Assembly: GCF_003545815.1 (NCBI RefSeq)
Contig: NZ_PDUW01000007.1
Span: 224,594-288,593, forward strand
Source of the DNA: Pusillimonas caeni
Lineage (GTDB): Bacteria > Pseudomonadota > Gammaproteobacteria > Burkholderiales > Burkholderiaceae_B
DNA: 64,000 bases
Direction: 5' to 3'
Shown here piece by piece: positions 18,655 through 27,292 of the stretch. Numbering within the stretch: the first letter of the stretch is position 1; every line of letters starts with the position of its first letter. The notes beneath the pieces were generated by a model, which had not been told where the DNA came from, searched no databases, and saw nothing but the letters and a program-made list of their open reading frames with translations. The translations under genes and the position numbers were made by a program.

Positions 18655-19092
18655 GTGAGCGCAGTGCAAGGTATCAAGCGTAAAGTCGTCTATGTTTCGC
18701 TGTACGAATTGATCGCAATAGGCATCGCCAGCGTCGGCCTGGCCAAGCTTGCCGGGCAGGAACTGGGGCATGCGAGCGTCGCCGCCGTGGCCGCATCGGC
18801 TATCGCGATACTCTGGAACCTCGTATACAACACCCTCTTCGAATACTGGGAAGCCCGTCAGGCGGTGCGCGGACGCGGCTTGATGCGCCGTATCGCCCAT
18901 GCCCTCGGTTTCGAGTTGGGGCTGGTGATCGCGCTGGTGCCCCTCTTCGCCTGGTGGCTGCAAGTGTCCCTATGGCAAGCCTTCGTGCTGGACCTGGGCC
19001 TGATCGTGTTCTTCCTGATCTACACCTTTCTGTTCAATCTGGCGTTCGATCGGATATTCGGGCTGCCCGCCTCGGCGCTGCCGGCGTCCTAA
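18655..19092 (+). CDS. PACE-family multidrug efflux protein
   Basis: 145 residues from GTG 18655 (an alternative GTG at 18664 gives the commoner N-terminus). It has four membrane helices in two tandem bacterial transmembrane pair repeats. Conserved features are KRKVVYVSLYELIAI (with the acidic Glu in helix 1), WNLVYNTLFEYWE, RIAHALGFELGLV and FLIYTFLFNLAFDRIFG. AceI-type relatives export chlorhexidine, acriflavine and related biocides, and possibly short diamines, using protons. The export substrate here is inferred. Confidence 0.88.
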   Translation: MSAVQGIKRKVVYVSLYELIAIGIASVGLAKLAGQELGHASVAAVAASAIAILWNLVYNTLFEYWEARQAVRGRGLMRRIAHALGFELGLVIALVPLFAWWLQVSLWQAFVLDLGLIVFFLIYTFLFNLAFDRIFGLPASALPAS

Positions 19093-19133
19093 GCAAGGCC
19101 GCCGCCAAGCGGCCAGGCCTTGCCAGGCCCCGT

Positions 19134-20126
19134 CTACAGCGTTTCGCGCACCTGCGCGGCTATCTCGTACGAGCGCAGGCGCGCCTTGTGCTCGAACATA
19201 TTCGACGTAATCATCAGTTCGTCGGCGCCGGTCTTGTCGATGAAGGCCCGCAGCTGCCGCGCCACCGTCTCGGGCGCGCCGACGGCCGCGCATGACAGGA
19301 CATGATCGAGCAGATGCTGCGCCTGCGGACCGATATTGTCGAGATAGCCCTTGACCGGCGGCGGCAGGCGGATGGGCCGGCCGCTGCGCAGGCTTACGAA
19401 CGACTGCTGCCACGAGGACGCCAGGTAGTGCGCCTCGTCCTCGTCGTCCGCCGCAAACACATTGAAGCCCAGCATCACATAGGGTTTTTGTAGATACTGC
19501 GAAGGCTGGAAAGTGCTGCGATAAACCTGTATGGCCTGCATCAGCTGCTGCGGCGCAAAATGCGAGGCAAATGCGTAGGGCAGGCCCAGCGCCGCCGCCA
19601 GTTGGGCCCCGAACAGGCTGGAACCCAGTATCCACACGGGCACGTTCAGGCCCGTGCCGGGCACCGCGCGCACCGGCTGGCGGGGTTCGTCCGAGAAATA
19701 ATCCAGCAGTTCCAGCACGTCCTGGGGAAATTCGTCCGCGCTCGCGGCCAGATTGCGCCGCAGCGCCCGCGCCGTCGTCTGGTCCGAACCCGGCGCACGG
19801 CCCAGGCCCAGGTCGATGCGCCCGGGATAGAGCGATTCGAGCGTCCCGAACTGCTCGGCGATGACCAGCGGGGAATGATTGGGCAGCATGATGCCCCCCG
19901 CCCCCACCCTGATGGACGACGTGCCTGCCGCCACGTGGCTGATGAGGATGGACGTGGCAGCGCTGGCGATGCCCGGCATGCCATGATGTTCCGCCATCCA
20001 ATAGCGCTTGTAGCCCCAGTGCTCGCCATGCCGGGCGATGTCCAGGGTGTGGCGGAAGGACTCCGCGGCGCTGCTGCCCTCGGTAATGGGAGACAGGTCG
20101 AGTATGGAAAAAGGTATCGTGCTCAT
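19134..20126 (-). CDS. LLM-class flavin-dependent monooxygenase
   Basis: 330 residues from [17 protein letters not shown]; upstream codons would overlap tRNA-Met. Luciferase-like TIM barrel with the YhbW/MsnO8 subgroup signature: SILDLSPI at the N-terminus, [38 protein letters not shown] and [12 protein letters not shown]. It uses reduced flavin supplied by a separate reductase. The substrate is unknown. Monocistronic, converging on the PACE gene. Confidence 0.88.
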   Translation of the reverse strand: MSTIPFSILDLSPITEGSSAAESFRHTLDIARHGEHWGYKRYWMAEHHGMPGIASAATSILISHVAAGTSSIRVGAGGIMLPNHSPLVIAEQFGTLESLYPGRIDLGLGRAPGSDQTTARALRRNLAASADEFPQDVLELLDYFSDEPRQPVRAVPGTGLNVPVWILGSSLFGAQLAAALGLPYAFASHFAPQQLMQAIQVYRSTFQPSQYLQKPYVMLGFNVFAADDEDEAHYLASSWQQSFVSLRSGRPIRLPPPVKGYLDNIGPQAQHLLDHVLSCAAVGAPETVARQLRAFIDKTGADELMITSNMFEHKARLRSYEIAAQVRETL

Positions 20127-20191
20127 CGGTCTTAATTGGGGGCGCAAGGGTGAAAAACAAGCCGCAAAATTATGGTATAGTTTTGGTCTTT

Positions 20192-20268
20192 GGCGCATTA
20201 GCTCAGCCGGTTAGAGCGACGGAATCATAATCCGCAGGTCCCCTGTTCGAATCAGGGATGCGCCACCA
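20192..20268 (+). tRNA. tRNA-Met (anticodon CAT)
   Basis: Cloverleaf with acceptor GGCGCAT/ATGCGCC and encoded CCA. The D arm is TAGCTCAGCCGGTTAGAGC, the anticodon loop ATCATAA on an ACGGA/TCCGC stem, and the T loop has GTTCGAATC. CAT could also belong to the lysidine-modified tRNA-Ile; the body looks like elongator Met. A TATAGT hexamer at 20176-20181 is a likely -10. A terminator follows. Confidence 0.9.
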
Positions 20269-20284
20269 AGAATATCAAGCACTT

Positions 20285-20317
20285 ACGCCAACCTTTACGG
20301 GTTGGCGTTTTGCTTTT
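20285..20317 (+). terminator. Rho-independent terminator after tRNA-Met
   Basis: A 9-base stem with arms ACGCCAACC and GGTTGGCGT (7 bases fully perfect) is followed by TTTGCTTTT, 16 bases after the tRNA. Confidence 0.85.
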
Positions 20318-20468
20318 GGGGCCGAATACTAGACAGTGTCTAATATCGAGTACTGTGCACAGTCCTGGATAAGGTCCACTGGCTGGCTCTTGCCCATTAA
20401 CGGGGAATGGGCATTCACTAGACAACTGACAGTCGGTAGGGTCGGCGCGAGGGTTCTCGCCTTGCCGG

Positions 20469-20768
20469 CTAAAATCCGTGAAACAAAAAGTCGATGGCGG
20501 CGACGATTTCATCGTTCCGATGCTGAAGGCTGAATGCGACGCTCTTGAGTTCCCTGACCGGGACAGCAGCCATGTACTGAGTCACCATCGCGTGCTGAAC
20601 ACCGTCTATGTCGAACAAAGGGTTGAGCGTCTTCGCCGGCGTGGGCGCTTGGCTCAGCGGCAGCAACGGGACAACAACCCGCGTATTGAACGGCTGCATG
20701 ATGTCCGCCTGGACATTGACAAGATACCCCGAGCCTGACGGATCGGGATAGACGTTGTAGCGGTCCAT
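20469..20768 (-). CDS. ccdB: CcdB family toxin
   Basis: 99 residues, usual CcdB length. It has the N-terminal pattern MDRYNVYPDPSGSGYLVNVQAD, then TRVVVPLLP and the C-terminal helix SLQHRNDEIVAAIDFLFHGF. CcdB proteins poison DNA gyrase (GyrA). The C-terminal Trp-Gly-Ile of plasmid CcdB, important for gyrase trapping, is replaced by FHGF, so potency could differ. Its ATG shares one base with the stop of ccdA. Confidence 0.9.
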   Translation of the reverse strand: MDRYNVYPDPSGSGYLVNVQADIMQPFNTRVVVPLLPLSQAPTPAKTLNPLFDIDGVQHAMVTQYMAAVPVRELKSVAFSLQHRNDEIVAAIDFLFHGF

Positions 20769-21016
20769 CAGAACATCCTGTGTTTCGCCAGCGGGAGGCC
20801 ATGCTTTTCAACGAAGGCGTTGGAGCTTTCTATGGCTTCCTGATTTTCGGCCAGCCAGAGTTCCGAGCGCTTGCGTGCGATGGCCTGTGCGACGCCCGCT
20901 TCAGCCGCTTGCGAGATGTTGATATGCAGGGCTTTGGCCTCGGACAGCAAGTCGTCGGCCAGCGATACATTGGTTGCGCGTTTGGTGCCGCTGCGAGGAC
21001 TACGTGCGGTCAGCAT
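20768..21016 (-). CDS. ccdA: CcdA family antitoxin
   Basis: 82 residues from MLTARSPRSG. A ribbon-helix-helix N-terminal DNA-binding part (TKRATNVSLADDLLSEAKALHINISQAAEAGV) is followed by a toxin-neutralising tail (LWLAENQEAIESSNAFVEKHGLPLAKHRMF), typical of CcdA. It precedes ccdB and overlaps it by one base. It should neutralise CcdB and autorepress the operon. The pair sits beside tRNA-Met, a frequent integration position, but no integrase or direct repeat is visible. Confidence 0.9.
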   Translation of the reverse strand: MLTARSPRSGTKRATNVSLADDLLSEAKALHINISQAAEAGVAQAIARKRSELWLAENQEAIESSNAFVEKHGLPLAKHRMF

Positions 21017-21038
21017 GTTCGGCTCCTTAGAGTTGACG

Positions 21039-21080
21039 CAATATATGCGCATGCCTTCCAATACATTATATGTGCATATT
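21039..21080 (-). promoter_or_regulatory. ccdAB promoter and candidate CcdA operator
   Basis: The minus strand reads ATGCACATATA and, 24 bases later, ATGCGCATATA, a near-direct repeat. A TATAAT hexamer (21065-21070) overlaps the first copy. The repeat pair is a good candidate for cooperative CcdA binding and autoregulation. Confidence 0.5.
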
Positions 21081-21239
21081 AACCGAACACTCTATGCTCC
21101 TGAGCAGCGGTAGTTTCATAATCGATTTCGTTTCGTCCCCATTGACAGGAGATGGGCGCTCATCAAACACGGTTGCTTACATCGCCGACGCCCATAAATC
21201 GGTTACGGTTACGGCATGCCCAACGACACCGGGGGCTCT

Positions 21240-21533
21240 ATGCTCTGGCGTTTCTCTGCCAATAACACCCACCTCTACCCGGGCGCCTTGCTGCGCAGCC
21301 TCGACGCTCCCGGCGAATCCAGCCTGTCCGCGGGCGATGAACTGATGGTGGAGTTCAGCGATGGCATGGCCGTCAGCGCACGGTTGCTGCAAGCCGAGCC
21401 GGACGCCGCCGTGCTGCAGTTGCCCATGTATCGCACCCAACGCAACACAACGGTGGCGGCGCGAACATGGCGTATCGTGCCGGGCGGCGAAGCGGGCTTG
21501 ATGCGTGTGCAAAAGCGCCTGCCTACGGTCTGA
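21240..21533 (+). CDS. Small conserved protein of unknown function
   Basis: 97 residues from the ATG at 21240, which has a GGGGG purine run 7 bases upstream; an ATG at 21216 would add eight residues without a ribosome site. The composition looks coding: FSANNTHLYPGALLRSL, DELMVEFSDGMAVSARLLQ. It is soluble and probably beta-rich. No family recognised. It precedes the MetE-like gene by 48 bases and may be its operon partner. Confidence 0.6.
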   Translation: MLWRFSANNTHLYPGALLRSLDAPGESSLSAGDELMVEFSDGMAVSARLLQAEPDAAVLQLPMYRTQRNTTVAARTWRIVPGGEAGLMRVQKRLPTV

Positions 21534-21581
21534 ATACTTGGATAAACTAGCGTCTTCCCACAAAAAGACAAAAGGACCGTG

Positions 21582-22712
21582 ATGCCCATTCTGACCACCC
21601 ATGTCGGCAGTCTCCCCCGCGGTGAAGAGCTGGCGCAGTTGCTGCTTGCTCGCGATCACGGCCAGGAGGTCGATGCCGAGCATTTCGAACAAGTGGTTCA
21701 AGCGGCCATCGATCATGCCGTGCAAAAGCAGGTCGAAGCCAGTGTAGGCATCATGAGCGACGGCGAGCTCGGCAAGGTCGGCTATGCGACGTACATCACC
21801 GAACGGCTCGAGGGCTTCGGCGGCCACGTCGATCGCACGCCCGCAAAGGATCTGGCCGACTTCCCCGACCTGAGGAAGAAGCTCAGCGCCATCATGGGAA
21901 GCCAGGAATTCGTGCGGGCCGCCTGCATCGGCCCGGTGAGGCTGCGCACGCTCGAGCCGTGCCTGGCCGACATCCGCCGTTTCAAATCGGCTATCGAGCG
22001 GCATGGCCGAGGCGGCCGCGGCTTCATGAACGCGGCGTCGCCCGGACTGGTAACCGCCTTCCAGCCGAACCAGCATTACTCGACGCACGAGGCCTATCTG
22101 GCCGACCTGGTCGAGGCGATGCGGCCCGAATATGAAGCCATCGTCGCGGCCGGCTTCGATCTTCAACTCGATTGCCCGGACCTGGCGATGGCGGCTCATA
22201 CGGGCTTCCAGGGCCTCAGCGAAGAGGAGTTCATCGCGCGCGCCTGGCAGAACGTCGAAGCGCTCAATGCGGCCACCTGCAACATTCCCCCGGAAAAGCT
22301 GCGCATGCATATCTGCTGGGGAAATTACGAGGGCCCGCATCACTGCGACATTGCCCTCGAGAAGGTCATCGGCCCGATCCTGGCGGCCAGGCCGTCGACC
22401 ATCCTGTTCGAGGCCGCGAACCCTCGACACGAACACGAGTGGGAGATCTGGCGCGACGCCAAGCTGGCGGACGACAAGATCCTGGCTCCCGGCTTGATCG
22501 ACAGCTGCTCGAATTATGTCGAGCATCCCGAGCTGATCCGGCAACGGCTCGAGCGCTATGTCGCGTTCATGGGCGAGGACCGCGTGCTGGCAAGCACCGA
22601 CTGCGGATTCGGAACGTTTGCCAACTACGGCAAGATCGATCCCGCCGTTACGTGGATGAAGCTCGCGGCGCTGCGGGACGGCGCCGAGCGGGTCGCAGTT
22701 CCGTCAACTTAG
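21582..22712 (+). CDS. MetE-like cobalamin-independent methionine synthase domain protein
   Basis: 376 residues, corresponding to only the C-terminal catalytic barrel of MetE. Seen: TTHVGSLPRG at the start, SDGELGKVGYATY, the zinc-ligand motif MHICWGNYEGPHH and the late Cys in ASTDCGFGTFA. Short proteins of this type (archaeal MetE, MesD-like or XecA1 epoxide:CoM transferase relatives) transfer methyl or alkyl groups to thiols, but the donor is often not the folate used by full MetE. The substrate is not decided by sequence. Converges on the first iron-receptor gene. Confidence 0.82.
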   Translation: MPILTTHVGSLPRGEELAQLLLARDHGQEVDAEHFEQVVQAAIDHAVQKQVEASVGIMSDGELGKVGYATYITERLEGFGGHVDRTPAKDLADFPDLRKKLSAIMGSQEFVRAACIGPVRLRTLEPCLADIRRFKSAIERHGRGGRGFMNAASPGLVTAFQPNQHYSTHEAYLADLVEAMRPEYEAIVAAGFDLQLDCPDLAMAAHTGFQGLSEEEFIARAWQNVEALNAATCNIPPEKLRMHICWGNYEGPHHCDIALEKVIGPILAARPSTILFEAANPRHEHEWEIWRDAKLADDKILAPGLIDSCSNYVEHPELIRQRLERYVAFMGEDRVLASTDCGFGTFANYGKIDPAVTWMKLAALRDGAERVAVPST

Positions 22713-22743
22713 CGACCCGCCCGCGAATCCGCGCAGGGCGCCG

Positions 22744-25167
22744 CTAGAAACTTCCTCTCAGTGTCAGCAGGAAGTTGCGCGGTTCGCCAAAGTAGCCGTC
22801 GGGAAAATCAGCGATGGACGAGTAGTAGCGCTTGTCGAATACATTATTGATGTTCAACGCCGCCGACCAATTCTTGTCGAACTGGTAGGCAAGCCGGACG
22901 TCCCACACGGAATATCCGCCCTGCAGCCTGAATGCGCTGTTGCGTCGCTCGCTCTGGTAGTGGACGCCTGCGCCGACCTGCCAGCGATGCAGGTTGCCGG
23001 GCAATTGCCAGTTCGACCACAAGCGCAGCAAATGCTTGGGCATCGCGTATTCGAACGGCCGCCCGACCCGAGATGGGTCGCTGTCGGCCAGGAACTCATT
23101 GCGATTCCAGGTATAGCCGCCGCTCAACTGCCAGCCGGGCAAGACTTCGCCGTGAATTTCCAAATCGATGCCCTCGCTTCGGACCTCGCCTGCGGCCCGG
23201 GAGCAAAAGTTCCCGTCGCACAACGGGGGGGAATCGTAATCGGTGATGGCGCGGTTTTTCTGGTCGATCCGGAATACCGCCAGCGAAGTGCCGAGCGCGC
23301 CATCGAGCAGCTCGCCCTTGATGCCCACTTCATAGTTGGCGCCCACGATGGGATCGAGCGTGTTGAGCTGGGCGTCGCGCGCTATCTGCGGCTCAAAGAC
23401 GTCCGCATAACTGGCATAGAGCGACCATTGCGGGGTAAGGTCGTAAACCACGCCGGCATACGGCGTCAGCTTTCCGCTTTCCTTGGCTTCGGACTGGCCA
23501 TAGACTGAATCGTCCAGGCGCCGGTACCAACTGGCCCGCGCGCCCAATATGAGCGTCAGGCGGTCCGTCAGGTGGCTGCGCACCATGCCGTACAGCCCCT
23601 TTTCCCGAGTATCGTAGCGTGCGGCGGCGGCCGAGGACGGCGGCAGGCCTTCGAATCCGGGTGCATCGTGCCGGGGATCGAAAATGTCGTAGCTTATGTA
23701 GTTCGCCCATTGCAGATAGCCGTCGTTTCGCTTCTGCCTGGAATAGCTTATGCCCAGTACGATGTCGTTGTCGACACTCCATGTCCGGACACGCCCGCTC
23801 AAGTTCGCGTCCACTCCCTTGGCAACGGCGTCGTAGTCGTAGATGTAGCCGTAGCCCGGTACGGTGCGCGTTCCGGGTGCGGGCAAGGCGGCCGCCCAGC
23901 CGCTCGTCACCGCATCCCACGACTCGTTGACGTAGACGCCCGCAACCTTGATGCTCCAATCCGCGTTGAAGCGATGCTCGAAGTCGAGGAACAACTGTGT
24001 CTCCTTGCGGTCGGCGTCGCTCCATCGGGCGCCGATCCTGTGACTTCTCGGGACGTCGAGCGCCGTGCCATCGGAGAAGAACGGCAGGCTGCCCCGCAAC
24101 GACCGGTTGCCTTTGAGACGCGAATGCGCCACGCCGAATCCCAGCGTGGTATCCGGCGCCACATCCAGGTCCAGCGCCGCATAGGCGTTGAGATTGTGGT
24201 CGCCGACCGTGTCGACGAAATATCCCCGGTCTTCATAATCCAGCACCACCCGGCTGCGCAGCCGGCCGTCGTCGTCCAGGGCGCCTCCCGTCTCGATCCG
24301 TCCGCCGTAGTTGTCCCAGGACCCGACGCGCGCCTCGACGGCCAGGGCGGGGTAGGCCAAGCCGCGCTTGCGCACCACATTGACCGCGCCGGCGGGATTG
24401 CCCGCGCCTTCCAGCAGCCCCTGGGCGCCGCGCAGCACCTCCACCCTGTCAAGGTACACCGAGCTGCCGGCGAAAGAATTGCCCCAATAGCTGCCGCGCG
24501 GTAGCGGCACCCCGTCGTACTGAATGCTGGTTGTTGAAAAACCGCGGGAAATGATGTCGCCGCCTCCCCCCGGGCGCTTCCAGAGGACGATTCCCGGCGT
24601 ATTTTCCAAGACCTCATCAATCGTATCCAGACGCTGATCGTCCATTTGTTTGCGGGTGATCACCGTGACGGATTGCGGAATCTCCTTGAGCGACGCCATC
24701 CCTTTCATCAGGGTTGCGCCCTGCGCGCCATAAGAGCCCGACCCTTCCGTGGTCGCTTGGAGCCTTCCCTGCACCCTGACCGGCGCCAGTTGCGTCGACT
24801 CTTCCGAGGCTGGCCGCGAAAGCGATATGTTTCTTCCCGTCCGGCGAAATTCAATACCTGTTCCAGCCAGCAGGCGCCTCAAGGCATCTTCCGGGGCGAA
24901 ACTTCCCGACAAGGATGACGCGGTGTATCCATCAACAATCTCTTGTGAAAAGAAAATCTGCAGCGATGCCTGCTCTCCAAGCTGGAGCAGCGCCTTGCTC
25001 AATGGTTGGGACTGAATGTTGAATTGAACGACCTGCGCGTCTTGCGCCAGCGCGGGCTCGGGAAGAGTACTGAGTCCGACGGCGATGGAGATGGCCAGGG
25101 CCGACAGGCCAATCCGCACGGCAGAGGCATGCGCGCGCAATGCCGCGCGTGAATTTATCGTTTTCAC
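22744..25167 (-). CDS. TonB-dependent siderophore receptor with signalling domain (receptor 1)
   Basis: 807 residues from GTG 25167 (AGGAC ribosome site); codons further upstream include the leader palindrome. A signal peptide ends near EPALAQDAQ, followed by a Secretin/TonB N-terminal signalling domain (VVQFNIQSQPLSKALLQLGEQASLQIFF..). Then come the TonB box area and plug (EIPQSVTVITRKQMDDQRLDTIDEVLENTPGI) and a 22-strand barrel ending in LLTLRGSF. FecA/FpvA-type receptors of this architecture import ferric siderophores and signal to FecR. It is the third gene of set 1 (fecI-fecR-receptor) and has its own sigma-dependent promoter. Confidence 0.93.
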   Translation of the reverse strand: MKTINSRAALRAHASAVRIGLSALAISIAVGLSTLPEPALAQDAQVVQFNIQSQPLSKALLQLGEQASLQIFFSQEIVDGYTASSLSGSFAPEDALRRLLAGTGIEFRRTGRNISLSRPASEESTQLAPVRVQGRLQATTEGSGSYGAQGATLMKGMASLKEIPQSVTVITRKQMDDQRLDTIDEVLENTPGIVLWKRPGGGGDIISRGFSTTSIQYDGVPLPRGSYWGNSFAGSSVYLDRVEVLRGAQGLLEGAGNPAGAVNVVRKRGLAYPALAVEARVGSWDNYGGRIETGGALDDDGRLRSRVVLDYEDRGYFVDTVGDHNLNAYAALDLDVAPDTTLGFGVAHSRLKGNRSLRGSLPFFSDGTALDVPRSHRIGARWSDADRKETQLFLDFEHRFNADWSIKVAGVYVNESWDAVTSGWAAALPAPGTRTVPGYGYIYDYDAVAKGVDANLSGRVRTWSVDNDIVLGISYSRQKRNDGYLQWANYISYDIFDPRHDAPGFEGLPPSSAAAARYDTREKGLYGMVRSHLTDRLTLILGARASWYRRLDDSVYGQSEAKESGKLTPYAGVVYDLTPQWSLYASYADVFEPQIARDAQLNTLDPIVGANYEVGIKGELLDGALGTSLAVFRIDQKNRAITDYDSPPLCDGNFCSRAAGEVRSEGIDLEIHGEVLPGWQLSGGYTWNRNEFLADSDPSRVGRPFEYAMPKHLLRLWSNWQLPGNLHRWQVGAGVHYQSERRNSAFRLQGGYSVWDVRLAYQFDKNWSAALNINNVFDKRYYSSIADFPDGYFGEPRNFLLTLRGSF

Positions 25168-25217
25168 TGTCCTACGATTTCCATGAATGAAGTTTCCGCG
25201 CGTTATGCGCGCACAAC

Positions 25218-25231
25218 CCTTTGGCCAAAGG
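25218..25231. promoter_or_regulatory. 14-base palindrome in the leader of receptor 1
   Basis: CCTTTGGCCAAAGG, perfect palindrome, 50 bases before the GTG of receptor 1 and about 50 bases after its -10. Identical copies lie before receptors 2 and 3. Confidence 0.6.
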
Positions 25232-25283
25232 TCCCTCCGGCCGATGCATCGCGTCATCGCAAAGCGCCCGCCCTCATAAACAA

Positions 25284-25345
25284 GACGTGCCAACTCGCCA
25301 ACTGCCGGAATGAGAATGCGAGCCATTTATGAAATAATTTGTAAC
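25284..25345 (-). promoter_or_regulatory. ECF (FecI-type) promoter of receptor 1
   Basis: Minus strand: ATTCCGGC, 16 bases, CGTCTTGTTTATGAGGG. The set-1 fecR promoter has GTTCCGGC, 16 bases, CGTCTATATTTATGAAGGG. GTTACAAA lies 37 bases upstream of CCGGC. Confidence 0.7.
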
Positions 25346-25445
25346 TATCGCATTGGCTGCTTGAAACTACCATGGGGCTCATGGCGTCAAAGCCTCGGCC
25401 CGGGTCACGGTATGCGGGTGATCCAGTGCGGAAACAGGAAGGAAA

Positions 25446-26441
25446 CTACTTCGCGACGATGCGGGCCTGCCCGTCTTGCAGGCGATAGACGCGGACCGGC
25501 GCGAATTCGGGCAGCATGTCGATCAGCGCCTGCGGGTCGTCTACACTGAAGATGCCGGCGATGCGGTGCTGACGCAGCGCGGGGGCATCCAGCCGCGCCG
25601 GCTGCTCAAGGTAGCGGTTGATTTCCGCCACCGCATGCGCCAACGGCATGTCCTCAAAAACGATCTTGCCCCGCTGCCAGGCAAGAATGGTCTCGATGTC
25701 CCGATGCCGGACCTCGCCCAGGCCTTGCTCTTGCAACACATCGACGCCCTGGCCTTTTGCGAGCGAGCGTGTATGGCGATTCCACCAGGGCCCTTTGGAC
25801 ACTTCCACCGATCCCGACTCGACGCTGACCTGGGCCGCCAAAGCGTCGTACCGCACATTGAAGCGGGTGCCCGTGACGACGATCTGGCTCTCGCCCGCGT
25901 CGACTACGAACGGACGGCGCTCGTCGCGCTGAACCGTGAAGAAGATTTCGCCCTCCAATAGTTCGACCCTCCGCTTGCCTTCGTACAAACGGGCGACCGC
26001 CCGCGTGCCGGTATTGATATCCAGCACTGAGCCATCAGGCAGCACCATCTGGCGCCGCTCACCCCGCGGTGAGGCGATCTGGATGGTTTGCAGCGGCGAC
26101 GCAAGCCAACCGCCTTGAAGTGCGACCCCGCCCACCAGCGCGGCCGAACAGACTCCCGCCAGCCCCAGGCCAAAACGCCGCCGAGCGAGATGGGCGCGCG
26201 GAGCCGCTGCTTCCCGCCGGGCGAGTATCTCGCGCAATTCATTTTCGGGAACCTGCAGCGTCGCGTCCCAGAACTGCTGTACGTTGCGATATTGCCGATC
26301 GTTTTCCGGATGAGCGTTGCGCCACTGTTCGAATACGCGCCGATCTTCCTGCGTCGCATCGCCGGAATGCAGGTGAGCGAACCACGAAGCGGCCAGGTCA
26401 CGCGGGTCGCCGGAATTCGAAGAAGCGTTTGGAGGTTTCAT
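25446..26441 (-). CDS. FecR-type anti-sigma/sensor protein (set 1)
   Basis: 331 residues. The N-terminal cytoplasmic sigma-binding domain (DPRDLAASWFAHLHSGDATQEDRRVFEQW) is followed by one membrane helix (LGLAGVCSAALVGGVAL). The periplasmic FecR domain has GERRQMVLPDGSVLDINTGTR, VTGTRFNVRYD and SVEVSKG. The C-terminal domain (IAGIFSVDDPQALIDML) contacts the receptor's signalling domain. It relays receptor occupancy to FecI 1. It has its own ECF promoter. Confidence 0.93.
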   Translation of the reverse strand: MKPPNASSNSGDPRDLAASWFAHLHSGDATQEDRRVFEQWRNAHPENDRQYRNVQQFWDATLQVPENELREILARREAAAPRAHLARRRFGLGLAGVCSAALVGGVALQGGWLASPLQTIQIASPRGERRQMVLPDGSVLDINTGTRAVARLYEGKRRVELLEGEIFFTVQRDERRPFVVDAGESQIVVTGTRFNVRYDALAAQVSVESGSVEVSKGPWWNRHTRSLAKGQGVDVLQEQGLGEVRHRDIETILAWQRGKIVFEDMPLAHAVAEINRYLEQPARLDAPALRQHRIAGIFSVDDPQALIDMLPEFAPVRVYRLQDGQARIVAK

Positions 26442-26506
26442 TGCGTGAAGAACACGGGGCGGACACGGGCCTGCCGCGGCAAAAAAGCATACCCCTTCAT
26501 AAATAT

Positions 26507-26559
26507 AGACGGACGAGCACCGACGCAGCCGGAACAGCTATGGAGCATACTTTTGTAAC
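26507..26559 (-). promoter_or_regulatory. ECF promoter of fecR 1
   Basis: Minus strand: GTTCCGGC, 16 bases, CGTCTATATTTATGAAGGG. GTTACAAA starts 27 bases upstream of CCGGC, inside the last codons of fecI 1. Confidence 0.7.
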
Positions 26560-27041
26560 CTTCTGTTCAGGTGTTGCAAGGCTCGTGTCATGTGCTTCTC
26601 GACCATCGCTTGAGAAATGCCCATGGCGTAAGCAATTTCCGCATGCGTCCAGCCTTCCAGCCGGTGCCTTACGTACACCTGTTGGCAGGCCAGGGGCAGC
26701 TCGCTGAGCGCGCGCTTGAGATCGGATACGAGCCGGCGGGAGAACACCTCGGCTTCGGGGCCCCGGGCCACCGGGTGGTCACCCTCGGCAAGCTCATGCA
26801 GAGGCGTCGTGGAAAGTACGGCCCGGTGCCGATGCCGATCGATCACGCCGTTGGAAACGCTGCGCTTGAGATACGCTCGCGGGTCGTTCACTGTGGCCGC
26901 GCCATTTTCAAGCAGACGCACCACCGCATCGTGCATGGCATCTTCACTGTCTTCATGCATGCCGGCTTTTCCGCGCCACGCCGCAACCAGCTCGCTGTAA
27001 TGGGTGAGCCAGCCTTTCTTGGGCGCGGATGGGCGGGACAT
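26538..27041 (-). CDS. FecI-type ECF sigma factor (set 1)
   Basis: 167 residues from MSRPSAPKKGW, the start shared by the homologues in sets 2 and 3. Region 2 is around DSEDAMHDAVVRLLENGAATVNDPRAYLKRSVSNGVIDRHRHR and region 4 is LSELPLACQQVYVRHRLEGWTHAEIAYAMGISQAMVEKHMTRALQHL (helix-turn-helix). It should direct RNA polymerase to the CCGGC-N16-CGTCT promoters of fecR 1 and receptor 1. A Fur box lies about 45 bases upstream. Confidence 0.93.
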   Translation of the reverse strand: MSRPSAPKKGWLTHYSELVAAWRGKAGMHEDSEDAMHDAVVRLLENGAATVNDPRAYLKRSVSNGVIDRHRHRAVLSTTPLHELAEGDHPVARGPEAEVFSRRLVSDLKRALSELPLACQQVYVRHRLEGWTHAEIAYAMGISQAMVEKHMTRALQHLNRRLQKYAP

Positions 27042-27083
27042 GGCGAATTCGGAAATGAACAAAGCGCTTTAAACCCATAATAT

Positions 27084-27098
27084 TAACAATAATTCTCA
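27084..27098 (-). promoter_or_regulatory. Fur box of fecI 1
   Basis: TGAGAATTATTGTTA on the minus strand fits the 7-1-7 Fur pattern at 11 of 14 positions. The box and its flanks (ATATTAACAATAATTCTCAT on the plus strand) are identical before fecI 2. Confidence 0.75.
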
Positions 27099-27292
27099 TT
27101 TAGATATAGAGCGACACCCGCTTTACACCGTCCAGCCGCATACTCGCCAGCTTGCGTTGAGTGGTTCATGGTGCTCGACGCCGTATTCGATGACATCGGA
27201 TGCTTATATCCGTACAATTTACTGGCGCACACAGCCCTCGGCGCAAGGTCTTTGCACCTGCATGAGCGAGGCTCTCAAGGATGAAAGGCAAT

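Noticed and set aside
20192..21016. Genomic island inserted at tRNA-Met
   Set aside because: No integrase, no repeat of the tRNA 3' end and no change in gene density beyond ccdAB; the evidence is too weak for an island call.
25168..25326. Longer N-terminus of receptor 1 (and of receptor 2, 31181-31345) including the palindrome as LWPKG
   Set aside because: The longer proteins would place a charged stretch before the signal peptide and cover the promoter. In receptor 3 the same DNA is closed by a stop, so the palindrome acts as DNA or RNA, not protein.
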